64,000 bases of DNA from positions 122,943 to 186,942 of the forward strand of contig NZ_RHOX01000002.1 in assembly GCF_003946695.1 (NCBI RefSeq), read 5' to 3'. Both the position numbers and the translations under genes were made by a program. The notes under the pieces are model-generated. The model searched no databases and was not told the origin of the DNA. It saw nothing but the letters and a program-made list of their open reading frames with translations. Positions 47,674 through 56,233 of the stretch are shown piece by piece (positions within the stretch are counted from its first letter, which is position 1; each line of letters starts with the position of its first letter). The stretch is from Lapidilactobacillus bayanensis. Lineage in GTDB: Bacteria; Bacillota; Bacilli; Lactobacillales; Lactobacillaceae.

Positions 47674-49059
47674 ATGCTGAGTGTGACAGAATATGATACG
47701 ATTGCTGCTATTTCAACACCACCTGGTGAAGGGGCTATTTCAATAGTGCGAATGTCAGGTGAGAATGCGATTAGTATTGCTCATCAAGTTTTTCAAGGTC
47801 AGGACTTAACTAAAGTTGCCAGTCATACAATTCACTATGGTCATATTGTCGATCCTCAAACTAAACAAACACTTGATGAGGTAATGGTTTCTGTTATGCG
47901 AACACCGAAGACATTTACTCGCGAAGATATTGTTGAGATTAATTGTCATGGTGGTATTGTGCCAACAAATAAAATTTTACAGCTCTTGCTGGCTCACGGC
48001 GCCCGAATGGCCGAACCAGGTGAATTCACTAAACGAGCTTTTCTGAACGGTCGAATTGACTTAACACAGGCCGAATCAGTTATGGATTTAATTCGAGCCA
48101 AAACTGATCGCTCGATGCAAGTCGCATTGAATCAACTAGATGGTAATTTACAGCATTTGATTCATCATCTACGTCAAGATATTTCTGATGTTTTGGTTCA
48201 GGTTGAAGTCAATATTGATTACCCTGAATACGATGAAGATGAAGTAACAGCGAAATTGTTGATGGAAAAGGCGCTTGAAGTTAAGACGCGGATTCAGCAA
48301 TTATTAGCAACTGCCCAACAAGGTAAGATTTTACGAGATGGGTTGGCAACAGCAATTATCGGCCGACCGAATGTTGGCAAATCTTCACTTTTGAATTACT
48401 TGCTGCAGGAAGATAAGGCAATTGTTACTGACGTTGCTGGCACTACTCGCGATGTACTAGAAGAGTACGTTAATGTTCAAGGTGTGCCATTGAAGTTGAT
48501 TGACACGGCCGGTATTCATGAGACCGACGATAAGGTTGAAAAAATTGGGGTTGAACGGAGTAAGAAAGCATTAGCAGGTGCCGATTTAATTATCCTAGTT
48601 CTTGATGCTAGTGAACCATTAACCATTGAAGATAAAGAGCTATTAGAAATGACGAGCAAACAGAAACGGATTATTATTTTAAATAAATCTGATTTACCAC
48701 AACAAATTAAGCCTGAGCAGTTAGTAGCGTCTGACGTAATTGAAGACCCTATTGTCGCCTCTGTCAAAGATAATCAAGGAATTGCAGCAGTTGAACAAGA
48801 AATTAAAACCTTATTTTTTGGTGGTATTGAGAATCGCCAACAAGATGTTTTAGTTTCTAATAATCGACAAATCGGTTTGCTAGAGCAAGCAGAAACTGCT
48901 TTAGACAGTGTTGTGGCGGGGTTAAACAACAATATGCCAATTGATTTAGTACAGATTGATATGACCACATGTTGGGAAAAGTTAGGTGAGATTACTGGAG
49001 AGAATGCACCAGATCAATTAATAACACAACTCTTTAGTCAATTTTGTTTAGGAAAGTAG
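47674..49059 (+). CDS. mnmE: tRNA modification GTPase MnmE
   Basis: 461 residues. A folate-binding N-terminal domain ([20 protein letters not shown]), then a helical domain with an embedded G domain: G1 [10 protein letters not shown]2 GTTRD, G3 DTAG and G4 NKSD. The C-terminal cysteine motif is FCLGK. With MnmG it installs the cmnm5 group on wobble uridine 34. ATG at 47674 with AAAGGAG upstream; the longer frame from 47629 is rejected. It precedes mnmG by 9 bases. Confidence 0.96.
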   Translation: MLSVTEYDTIAAISTPPGEGAISIVRMSGENAISIAHQVFQGQDLTKVASHTIHYGHIVDPQTKQTLDEVMVSVMRTPKTFTREDIVEINCHGGIVPTNKILQLLLAHGARMAEPGEFTKRAFLNGRIDLTQAESVMDLIRAKTDRSMQVALNQLDGNLQHLIHHLRQDISDVLVQVEVNIDYPEYDEDEVTAKLLMEKALEVKTRIQQLLATAQQGKILRDGLATAIIGRPNVGKSSLLNYLLQEDKAIVTDVAGTTRDVLEEYVNVQGVPLKLIDTAGIHETDDKVEKIGVERSKKALAGADLIILVLDASEPLTIEDKELLEMTSKQKRIIILNKSDLPQQIKPEQLVASDVIEDPIVASVKDNQGIAAVEQEIKTLFFGGIENRQQDVLVSNNRQIGLLEQAETALDSVVAGLNNNMPIDLVQIDMTTCWEKLGEITGENAPDQLITQLFSQFCLGK

Positions 49060-49068
49060 GTTTAGATT

Positions 49069-50976
49069 TTGAATTTGGAAGTTAAACAATATGATTCACA
49101 CGAATATGATGTCATTGTTGTCGGTGCAGGACATGCGGGTTGTGAAGCTGCACTAGCTGCTGCCAGAATGGGCCAAAAAACACTGTTATTAACCATTAAT
49201 CTGGATATGGTCGCGTTTATGCCATGTAATCCTTCTGTAGGTGGTCCGGCGAAAGGGATCGTCGTTCGTGAAGTTGATGCTCTTGGTGGTCAAATGGCCA
49301 AAAATATCGATGCAACCTATATTCAAATGCGGATGTTAAACACGAGTAAAGGTCCGGCGGTTCGGGCATTGCGTGCCCAAGCTGATAAGAATGATTATCA
49401 TTTGGTTATGAAAGATGTTATCGAAAATGAACCAATGCTAACCTTACGCCAAGGGTTAGTTAATGAATTGATTGTTGAAGACGGTATTTGTCAAGGCGTT
49501 ATAACGGCAACTGGTGCGCGTTATTTAGCTAAGAGTGTCGTTTTAACAGCGGGTACATCTTCACGAGGCAAAATTATTATTGGTGAATTAACTTATTCAT
49601 CCGGCCCTAATAATTCGTTACCATCAATCAAATTATCAGAGAATCTAGAAACATTAGGTTTTAAATTACGTCGTTTTAAGACGGGAACACCACCGCGAGT
49701 TGATGGTAATACAATTGATTATGCTAAAACTGAAGAGCAACCAGGTGATAAAACACCTAATCATTTCTCTTACGAAACACCTGATACCGCTTATTTAAAG
49801 GATCAGCTTTCTTGCTGGATGACTTATACGAATGAAACGACTCATCAAATTATCCGTGATAATTTAGATCGTGCGCCCATGTTTTCTGGCATTATTGAAG
49901 GTGTGGGTCCTCGTTATTGTCCATCGATTGAAGACAAAGTGGTTCGTTTTGCAGATAAACCACGACATCAATTATTTCTTGAACCTGAAGGGCGCAAAAC
50001 AGAGGAATATTATGTTGGTGATTTCTCGACCTCTATGCCTGAAGAAATTCAATTAAAGATGTTACATTCTGTCACCGGTTTGGAACATGCTGAATTAATG
50101 CGCCCCGGGTACGCGATTGAATACGATATTATTGAACCATGGCAATTGAAGCACAGCTTGGAGACTAAAGTTGTTAAGAATCTGTTTACTGCTGGTCAAA
50201 TGAATGGTACTTCTGGTTATGAGGAGGCCGCTGGTCAAGGAATTATCGCAGGCATTAATGCAGCCTTACGGGCAGCGAATAAAGCGGCTTTCACTTTAGG
50301 ACGCGCCGAAGCTTATATCGGCGTTATGATTGATGATTTGGTTACGAAGGGTACTAATGAACCTTATCGCCTGTTAACTAGTCGGGCAGAGTATCGCTTG
50401 ATTTTACGTCATGATAATGCTGACTTACGCTTAACTGAAAAGGGTTATCAATTAGGACTGATTAGTGAAGATCGTTATCAAAACTTCTTAATTAAGAAGC
50501 AAGCAGTTGATGCTGAGACAAAACGTCTTCAAGAAATTCGCATCAAACCAACTGAAAAAGTACAAGCATTCATGATGGCACATCATAATTCACCTTTGAA
50601 GGATGGTATTCTTGCTAGTGATTTAATTAAACGACCCGGAATTAGTTATGATGAAATTGCTGACTTAGTTGGTGCTGAAGATCTGCAAGCTGATCGTTAT
50701 GTTAAAGAACAAGTTGAAATTCAATTGAAATATGCTGGGTATATTGATAAAGAGAGAAGTAAAGTTGCGCATCTGAAACGTCTCGAAGCTAAAAGAATTC
50801 CAGAACGAATTGATTATGCGGCAATTAATGGTTTAGCAACAGAAGCACGGCAAAAATTGACCAAGATTCAACCAGAAACAATTGCTCAGGCGTCACGCAT
50901 TAGCGGTGTCAATCCTGCTGATGTTGCCATTCTGAGTGTGTATATCGAACAAGGTAGAATTGCTAAAATTGGTTAA
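49069..50976 (+). CDS. mnmG: tRNA uridine-34 modification enzyme MnmG (GidA)
   Basis: 635 residues. The FAD-binding start [40 protein letters not shown], the active cysteine region [17 protein letters not shown] and the C-terminal EARQKL helical domain are all in place. It partners MnmE. A TTG at 49069 is the best start, with AGTAGG upstream. In many lactobacilli rsmG-noc-parA-parB follow; here the next gene is a ClC exchanger. Confidence 0.95.
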   Translation: MNLEVKQYDSHEYDVIVVGAGHAGCEAALAAARMGQKTLLLTINLDMVAFMPCNPSVGGPAKGIVVREVDALGGQMAKNIDATYIQMRMLNTSKGPAVRALRAQADKNDYHLVMKDVIENEPMLTLRQGLVNELIVEDGICQGVITATGARYLAKSVVLTAGTSSRGKIIIGELTYSSGPNNSLPSIKLSENLETLGFKLRRFKTGTPPRVDGNTIDYAKTEEQPGDKTPNHFSYETPDTAYLKDQLSCWMTYTNETTHQIIRDNLDRAPMFSGIIEGVGPRYCPSIEDKVVRFADKPRHQLFLEPEGRKTEEYYVGDFSTSMPEEIQLKMLHSVTGLEHAELMRPGYAIEYDIIEPWQLKHSLETKVVKNLFTAGQMNGTSGYEEAAGQGIIAGINAALRAANKAAFTLGRAEAYIGVMIDDLVTKGTNEPYRLLTSRAEYRLILRHDNADLRLTEKGYQLGLISEDRYQNFLIKKQAVDAETKRLQEIRIKPTEKVQAFMMAHHNSPLKDGILASDLIKRPGISYDEIADLVGAEDLQADRYVKEQVEIQLKYAGYIDKERSKVAHLKRLEAKRIPERIDYAAINGLATEARQKLTKIQPETIAQASRISGVNPADVAILSVYIEQGRIAKIG

Positions 50977-51002
50977 AGTTCGAAGTAATGGGATGACGAT
51001 AT

Positions 51003-51090
51003 AAAAAACCGGGATTTTGAAGTAGCTCACAATCATTAGACTTCTTGTCTAACAGTAGTGGGCCACTTCATTCTTTCGGTTTCTTTTTTG
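51003..51090 (+). terminator. Intrinsic terminator after mnmG
   Basis: AAAAAACCG near 51003-51011 pairs with CGGTTTCTTTTTT near 51078-51090, with an inner GAAGT...CACTTC stem. Confidence 0.65.
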
Positions 51091-51179
51091 CAAAAAAAAA
51101 GCAAACTAAAATTTAGAAAATTATGATACGCTGGTAATTTATTTCTTTTTGGCTTTTAATAGTAATTGAGGTGTCGCTA

Positions 51180-52721
51180 ATGAGTAAGCTTGGAGAACGG
51201 TTAAACTTAATACACGTGGGTTTCATTGGTAAGGGAATTTTAGTTGGTTTATTATCCGGATTAGTTGTTAGTTCATTTCGACTTTTAATTGAACGTTCAT
51301 TGTTTTTTTGGCGATATTTATACGCTGAAGCCCACTATAATGTTCTATGGTTAGTCGGCATAATCTTGCTGTTATTGATGATTGGCCTAATCAATATCCG
51401 ACTCACTAAACAACAACCCCATATTATGGGATCCGGAATTCCTGAAGTTGAAACACAACTTAGTGGTAATTTAAAATTACAATGGTGGCCGATTTTATGG
51501 CGGAAGTTTATCGGTGGCGCGTTAGCAATCGGTTCTGGTTTATTTCTTGGTCGGGAAGGTCCGTCAATCCAACTAGGTTCATCAATTGGACAAGGCGTTG
51601 CATCAGGTTTAAAAGAAAAAGGTACTAATGAACGTGTTTTAATTGCTTCAGGTGCAGCTAGCGGTTTGGCGGCAGCGTTTAATGCGCCAATAGCCGGGAC
51701 GATGTTTGTCCTTGAAGAAATTTATCATAATTTTTCGCCGTTAGTCTGGATGACATCGTTGGCAGGTGCGTTGAGTGCTAATTTTATTTCTTCAAATATA
51801 TTTGGTTTAACACCGGTACTTCATCTCAACTATACGATGAATTTTCCACTACGATTATACTGGCATCTGCTAGTATTGGGAATTATTTTAGGTGGGTTGG
51901 GCATTGTTTATCAAAAAGTATTATTGGCGATGCCGACACTATATCGCCGTTTTAAAGTAATTCCTCGTTATGCGGATGGTTTGATTCCATTGTTATTAGT
52001 AATTCCCATCGGTTATTTATGGCCTGATACCTTAGGTGGCGGCAACAGTTTGATATTAAGTCTGGCCAAGCAGCAACCTACTGCACTGATCGTTTTTGGA
52101 TTGTTAGTTTTACGATTTATATTTTCGATGATTTCATACGGCTCTGGTTTGCCAGGTGGTATCTTTTTACCAATTCTGACATTAGGAGCATTAATTGGTG
52201 ACTTTTATGGCGTGTTAATGGCTAATCTCGGTTTACTTCCACGTAACTTAATTATGAACTTGGTCATTTTTGCTATGGCCGGTTATTTCGCAGGAATTGG
52301 GAAGGCCCCTTTTACGGCAATGTTATTAATTACAGAAATGGTCGGGACATTAGAGCATTTAATGCCGCTAGCTGTTGTATCATTAGTTGCTTATTTAGTT
52401 GTTGATATTTTAGGTGGTGCACCAATCTATGAGTCATTAGCAGAACGAATGCAGGTTAATCAACCTCATTTGACTAGGTCTGGTCATCACGGCCGTTTGG
52501 AAGTTCCTGTCTTTGAAGGTACGGCCTTTGTTAATGCCGAAGTGCGCGATATTGCTTGGCCACGAGAGACTTTATTAGTTTCAATTCGGCGTGGAGAAAA
52601 GGAATTAATTCCCAAAGGTGATACAGAAATATTAGCCGGTGATACATTAATTGTTTTAACTGATCATAATCGCCGCGCTCAAGTTAAGCTGGCATTAAAG
52701 AAGCTTAGTGTTCGGCATTGA
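51180..52721 (+). CDS. ClC-type chloride channel / H+-Cl- exchanger with TrkA-C domain
   Basis: 513 residues. ClC signatures GSGIPE (84-89), GREGPSIQLG (124-133, gating glutamate 126) and PGGIFLPIL are present, with about 16-18 helices. The C-terminus (about 435-513, ELIPKGDTEILAGDTLIVLT) is a TrkA-C regulatory domain rather than CBS domains. The gating glutamate suggests coupled exchange, perhaps for acid resistance or anion homeostasis. ATG at 51180 with GAGGTG six bases upstream. Confidence 0.9.
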   Translation: MSKLGERLNLIHVGFIGKGILVGLLSGLVVSSFRLLIERSLFFWRYLYAEAHYNVLWLVGIILLLLMIGLINIRLTKQQPHIMGSGIPEVETQLSGNLKLQWWPILWRKFIGGALAIGSGLFLGREGPSIQLGSSIGQGVASGLKEKGTNERVLIASGAASGLAAAFNAPIAGTMFVLEEIYHNFSPLVWMTSLAGALSANFISSNIFGLTPVLHLNYTMNFPLRLYWHLLVLGIILGGLGIVYQKVLLAMPTLYRRFKVIPRYADGLIPLLLVIPIGYLWPDTLGGGNSLILSLAKQQPTALIVFGLLVLRFIFSMISYGSGLPGGIFLPILTLGALIGDFYGVLMANLGLLPRNLIMNLVIFAMAGYFAGIGKAPFTAMLLITEMVGTLEHLMPLAVVSLVAYLVVDILGGAPIYESLAERMQVNQPHLTRSGHHGRLEVPVFEGTAFVNAEVRDIAWPRETLLVSIRRGEKELIPKGDTEILAGDTLIVLTDHNRRAQVKLALKKLSVRH

Positions 52722-52888
52722 AGAAATAGCTTTGTGAATTTATCAAAAAGAAACCTTATTTTTCAAATGATTGGCTGTCAGAACGAGGAGACTTTTCCGG
52801 ACGAGATAATTTTACTTAACCCAGCGTTTTATGACGTGAGTTAAATGCGTAGACTATTTTTAAATCAGCGAGTTTGAACGTTTTAATT

Positions 52889-52902
52889 ATTTCCCGGGTA
52901 AT
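52889..52902. promoter_or_regulatory. Noc-binding site, one mismatch
   Basis: ATTTCCCGGGTAAT matches the Noc palindrome at 13 of 14 positions. It lies in a 310-base intergenic region that otherwise holds only the promoter of the next small gene. Confidence 0.6.
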
Positions 52903-52969
52903 AATCGGACTAAATGATGAGTTGATTACTTAATAATTACGACTTTTCGTAACTTAAATGGTTTACGGC

Positions 52970-52998
52970 TTGAAATTTGACCACAAATGCAATAAAAT
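52970..52998 (+). promoter_or_regulatory. Promoter of the 43-residue protein gene
   Basis: TTGAAA (52970-52975), a 17-base spacer and TAAAAT (52993-52998), 22 bases before AAGGAGG. Confidence 0.65.
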
Positions 52999-53031
52999 TA
53001 ATTGAATACGTAATACGTAAGGAGGTTCACC

Positions 53032-53163
53032 ATGTCACAAAACAATCATACTGGTATGAACGGCAACCGTCGACCAATTAACACGACTAACATCAAAAAG
53101 AACAAAAAAGCTAATGACAAGGTTTTAGAAACTTTAAAAAAATTAGCTGAAGCAGATAAGTAG
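53032..53163 (+). CDS. Small basic protein of unknown function (43 residues)
   Basis: ATG at 53032 follows AAGGAGGTTCACC, an excellent ribosome binding site, and a good promoter; a terminator lies just behind the TAG at 53161. The product is lysine- and asparagine-rich: MSQNNHTGMNGNRRPINTTN, then a helical KVLETLKKLAEADK tail. No membrane segment, cysteine or signal peptide. I do not recognise it. The complete expression unit makes it a real gene. Confidence 0.7.
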   Translation: MSQNNHTGMNGNRRPINTTNIKKNKKANDKVLETLKKLAEADK

Positions 53164-53177
53164 TCATTGTTTTAGTT

Positions 53178-53206
53178 TTTGTCGGGCAATTTTGTTCGAC
53201 TTTTTT
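53178..53206 (+). terminator. Intrinsic terminator of the 43-residue protein gene
   Basis: GTCG...CGAC stem around 53180-53199 followed by seven T residues. The stem is short. Confidence 0.55.
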
Positions 53207-53216
53207 TGTACGCTTT

Positions 53217-53462
53217 TTAAACTAACGTTGGATCTGCCAACCAGTCTGTAGTCAACAGTGTATTGGTTTGTTTAACAATTGGAATCCATAATTGGGCAGT
53301 GTAAATTTTGAGTAGGCTCCACCAAAATAGTGGGTCCTTTTTTTCGATACTGGTGATATGCAAATTAACCTTATTGCCATTTTCGGTCAGACATTCGATT
53401 TTTTTGGCATTGGTAATTTTTGTGATTTGAATTGAGATAACTTGTTGGTCGTTGATTAACAT
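53217..53462 (-). CDS. Small hypothetical protein
   Basis: 81 residues, no recognised family. The first half is beta-rich (VISIQITKITNAKKIECLTE) and the second half hydrophobic and tryptophan-rich (LFWWSLLKIYTAQLWIPIV), so it may associate with the membrane. ATG at 53462 has AAGAAAGGATG upstream. It is convergent with the 43-residue gene. Confidence 0.55.
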   Translation of the reverse strand: MLINDQQVISIQITKITNAKKIECLTENGNKVNLHITSIEKKDPLFWWSLLKIYTAQLWIPIVKQTNTLLTTDWLADPTLV

Positions 53463-53739
53463 GAATTAACATCCTTTCTTGATGATGTCTTTAGCATAAC
53501 TCATAAAAATGACCGCTTTGCGATCAAATGTAGCTTGAATCTACGATTTATTTTCGAAGAATTAGACGTTTTACTTAAGGATTTCTCAATTCAGTTAAGG
53601 ATTAATTAAGCTGGTTCTGATTAATGAGTCAACAACTTTATTAGTAAAATTGTGTTGGTTAAAGCAGTTACTACTATCGAATTGGTGAACAATTGTGCTA
53701 ATATGAAGATAATAATTCATGTGTGTTGAGGTAAATAAA

Positions 53740-54063
53740 ATGAATGTTTTTCAAGTGCTAAAATTTATTACAGTTAATCATAAGGGGATTGCTCCTGATC
53801 AGGTTGCTTTAACAGATTTAAATGGTAAGCCCAATGCGGTAATGACCGACTTACTTCATGACATCTTGACTAAAGTTTATTTATTTGTCGACTTGGAAAG
53901 TGTTGAAAATACTCAAGAAGTGATTGCGAAGTTAACTGCTGTGACTCCTTTACCAGATGATGTTTTGGATGAGTACCAAAAGGCGTTAGAACAAACGGTT
54001 TATCAAGTTAATTTTGCGACCAAAAAGGAACTTGTCGAGATTGTTTATGATGATTTCATTTAA
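53740..54063 (+). CDS. Hypothetical acidic protein
   Basis: 107 residues, acidic, soluble, predicted helical. Start MNVFQVLKFITVNHKGIAPD; end LVEIVYDDFI. I do not recognise the family. ATG at 53740 with GAGG eight bases upstream is preferred to the start at 53719. It is followed by a hairpin-like GGGTTTGAATAACC/GGGGTCA region without a convincing T tract and then the HNH gene, 128 bases on. Confidence 0.55.
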   Translation: MNVFQVLKFITVNHKGIAPDQVALTDLNGKPNAVMTDLLHDILTKVYLFVDLESVENTQEVIAKLTAVTPLPDDVLDEYQKALEQTVYQVNFATKKELVEIVYDDFI

Positions 54064-54191
54064 TTCAAAATAATTTAATCGTTGATAATAGTGGTTATTC
54101 AAACCCACCGATTTAGATTTGATTGGCCCTGTTGAATTTATAATAGATTCAGCGGGGTCATTTTTCTTATTCATGTGAGGAAGGAATTAAG

Positions 54192-55112
54192 ATGCGATTA
54201 CGTTGTCAATATTGTCGTTTGAATTTAACTGAAGAGCATTTTTATTTGGGCCAGCAGCAACTCACGAGTATTTGTGATATTTGTCAAAGTCGCGGTTTAT
54301 TAATTGGTGACTTTGTCAATCAACAAAGTTTGGTCCTAGCAACTGCACGACAATGGGTTTATTTAGGGTTACCAGAGAATATTGCAAGGAAAACTTCCAC
54401 TCAGCAAGTAAAATTAAGTTTGACTAAGCAAGAGCGTAAAGCTTGTAATAGTTTGATTGACAGTTTTGACGTGTTACCAGGTTCGTGGCGGAAACAAGCA
54501 CTACGTCAACAGTTTTATCAACATGTAATTGCTTGGCAAAATCGCCCTGAAGCAGTTAATTTAACGGGGAACTTTCCTATTGATTTAGAAAATCTTGGTT
54601 GCGATACGACGACAATTTTTGATAAAAATAATTTAGATTATACAACGCGTGTTTATATTCGTGAGAAATATCATTATCAATGTCAATATTGTGGGCGTTA
54701 TGGTGATAGTGTTGATCATAAGGACCCGGTCACTTTGTCGGATGATAATAGTCTGGCAAACTTAATTTTATCCTGCCGGGAATGCAATAAATTGAAGGGT
54801 AGTATGCCTTATCAGCAGTTTGTTGAATGGAATCAAGAAGTTCCGGCAACGTTAGCAAAATTACGTCAATATCAACAAACAATTGAGCGACTAACTCGGC
54901 AGCAAAAGAAATTACAAACGCAATTGGCGGTGGCCCGACACCTAACAGTTTCCGTGCAAGATCGAAAATTAGTAGGTTTACGACGGAAGATCAAGGTGTT
55001 ACAAGGTTTACTTGATGGTGAGAACAGTGATTATCAAAAGTTAATTCGCGTTCGTCATGATTATATTATTTCACATTACGCGACTTGGAAATTAGAGCAG
55101 GAGGATAATTAA
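54192..55112 (+). CDS. HNH endonuclease-domain protein with N-terminal zinc knuckle
   Basis: 306 residues. The N-terminus has two CxxC pairs (C5/C8 and C28/C31), likely a zinc ribbon. The HNH core spans about 160-205: C164/C167, the D175-H176 pair in SVDHKDPVT, N190 in LANLILSC and C195/C198-N199, giving a complete zinc-bound beta-beta-alpha-metal nuclease. The C-terminal 90 residues are a basic coiled region. Its stop overlaps the sbcD start, so it is translationally coupled to sbcD-sbcC and probably takes part in DNA end processing; that role is inferred from context. ATG at 54192 behind GAGGAAGG. Confidence 0.8.
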   Translation: MRLRCQYCRLNLTEEHFYLGQQQLTSICDICQSRGLLIGDFVNQQSLVLATARQWVYLGLPENIARKTSTQQVKLSLTKQERKACNSLIDSFDVLPGSWRKQALRQQFYQHVIAWQNRPEAVNLTGNFPIDLENLGCDTTTIFDKNNLDYTTRVYIREKYHYQCQYCGRYGDSVDHKDPVTLSDDNSLANLILSCRECNKLKGSMPYQQFVEWNQEVPATLAKLRQYQQTIERLTRQQKKLQTQLAVARHLTVSVQDRKLVGLRRKIKVLQGLLDGENSDYQKLIRVRHDYIISHYATWKLEQEDN

Positions 55113-56233
55113 TGCGTTTTTTACATACAGCGGATTGGCATTTAGGTCGGCGTTTATTTGGCTATGATTTGGTCGCCGAACAAGATGCTGCCTTTGAGCA
55201 GCTAATTAAAATTGCCGAAGAAGAGCAAGTTGATGCAATTGTGGTAGCCGGTGATTTATATGATCGCCAAAATCCAGCGGAAGCGGCAGTTGCTCAGCTG
55301 ACGGAAATGATTAGCAGAATTAATTTGCAGGTGAAATTACCACTATTAATGATTAATGGTAATCATGATAGTGCGGTTCGTTTAGGTGTGGGCAATCAGT
55401 GGTTTGCTGCGACTGACTTTTATTTGCATACAGAATTAGATCAGGCGTTTGAACCGGTGGAAATTGGTGATAGCCAATTTTTCTTGTTGCCATATTTTGA
55501 ATTATATCAAGCACGTCAGTATTTTGAAGATGACAGTATTCGCACACTTGAACAAGCGATGACACGGATTATTGCTAAACTGCAACAACAATTTTTACTG
55601 GATAAGAAGCACGTGTTAATTGCGCACTTTTTTGCCGCAGGTAGTTCTCATTCAGATTCGGAAACAACGGTTAATGTTGGCGGTTTAGATGCTGTTTCGT
55701 TAGATTTATTAAAGGATTTTGATTATGTTGCTTTGGGTCATGTTCATAATAAAGACGCGTTACAAAATTCAACGATCCGTTATAGCGGCTCATTAATTAA
55801 GTACTCTTTGTCTGAGGAAAATCAAACTAAGGGTGTGCTAATTGTTGATACAGATCCAGAGATTAAAGTTAAATTTAGGCCAATTAAACCGCTACGTGAT
55901 GTTCAAACTGTTGAAGGAAGCTTTAAAGACTTAACTAATGCTGATTATTTAAGTAGTCATCAAATTGATCAAGACGCGTATACCGGTATTGTTTTGGACG
56001 ACACTAATGTGATTAGTAATGCCAGCGTCTTGTTACGCCAACAATTTCCTCACTTTTTAACGATGAGTCGTGCTAATGGTATCTCGACATTTACGACGCG
56101 GCAAATTTCCACACAGGAAATTAAATCGCCAATGACATTATTAGATAAATTTTATCAAGAAATGACACAACAGCCACTCTCAGAACAACAGCGGCAATGG
56201 GCAGAACAAGCCTTAAAAGAGGTGGACGAATGA
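55112..56233 (+). CDS. sbcD: Exonuclease subunit SbcD (Mre11-like)
   Basis: 373 residues. Metallophosphoesterase motifs: HTADWHLGRRLFG (D8, H10), VVAGDLYDR, INGNHDSAVR, LIAHFFAAG and ALGHVHNK, followed by the capping domain. With SbcC it opens hairpins and trims protein-blocked DNA ends. ATG at 55112 overlaps the preceding TAA by one base, with GCAGGAGG upstream; its TGA overlaps the sbcC ATG. Confidence 0.95.
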   Translation: MRFLHTADWHLGRRLFGYDLVAEQDAAFEQLIKIAEEEQVDAIVVAGDLYDRQNPAEAAVAQLTEMISRINLQVKLPLLMINGNHDSAVRLGVGNQWFAATDFYLHTELDQAFEPVEIGDSQFFLLPYFELYQARQYFEDDSIRTLEQAMTRIIAKLQQQFLLDKKHVLIAHFFAAGSSHSDSETTVNVGGLDAVSLDLLKDFDYVALGHVHNKDALQNSTIRYSGSLIKYSLSEENQTKGVLIVDTDPEIKVKFRPIKPLRDVQTVEGSFKDLTNADYLSSHQIDQDAYTGIVLDDTNVISNASVLLRQQFPHFLTMSRANGISTFTTRQISTQEIKSPMTLLDKFYQEMTQQPLSEQQRQWAEQALKEVDE

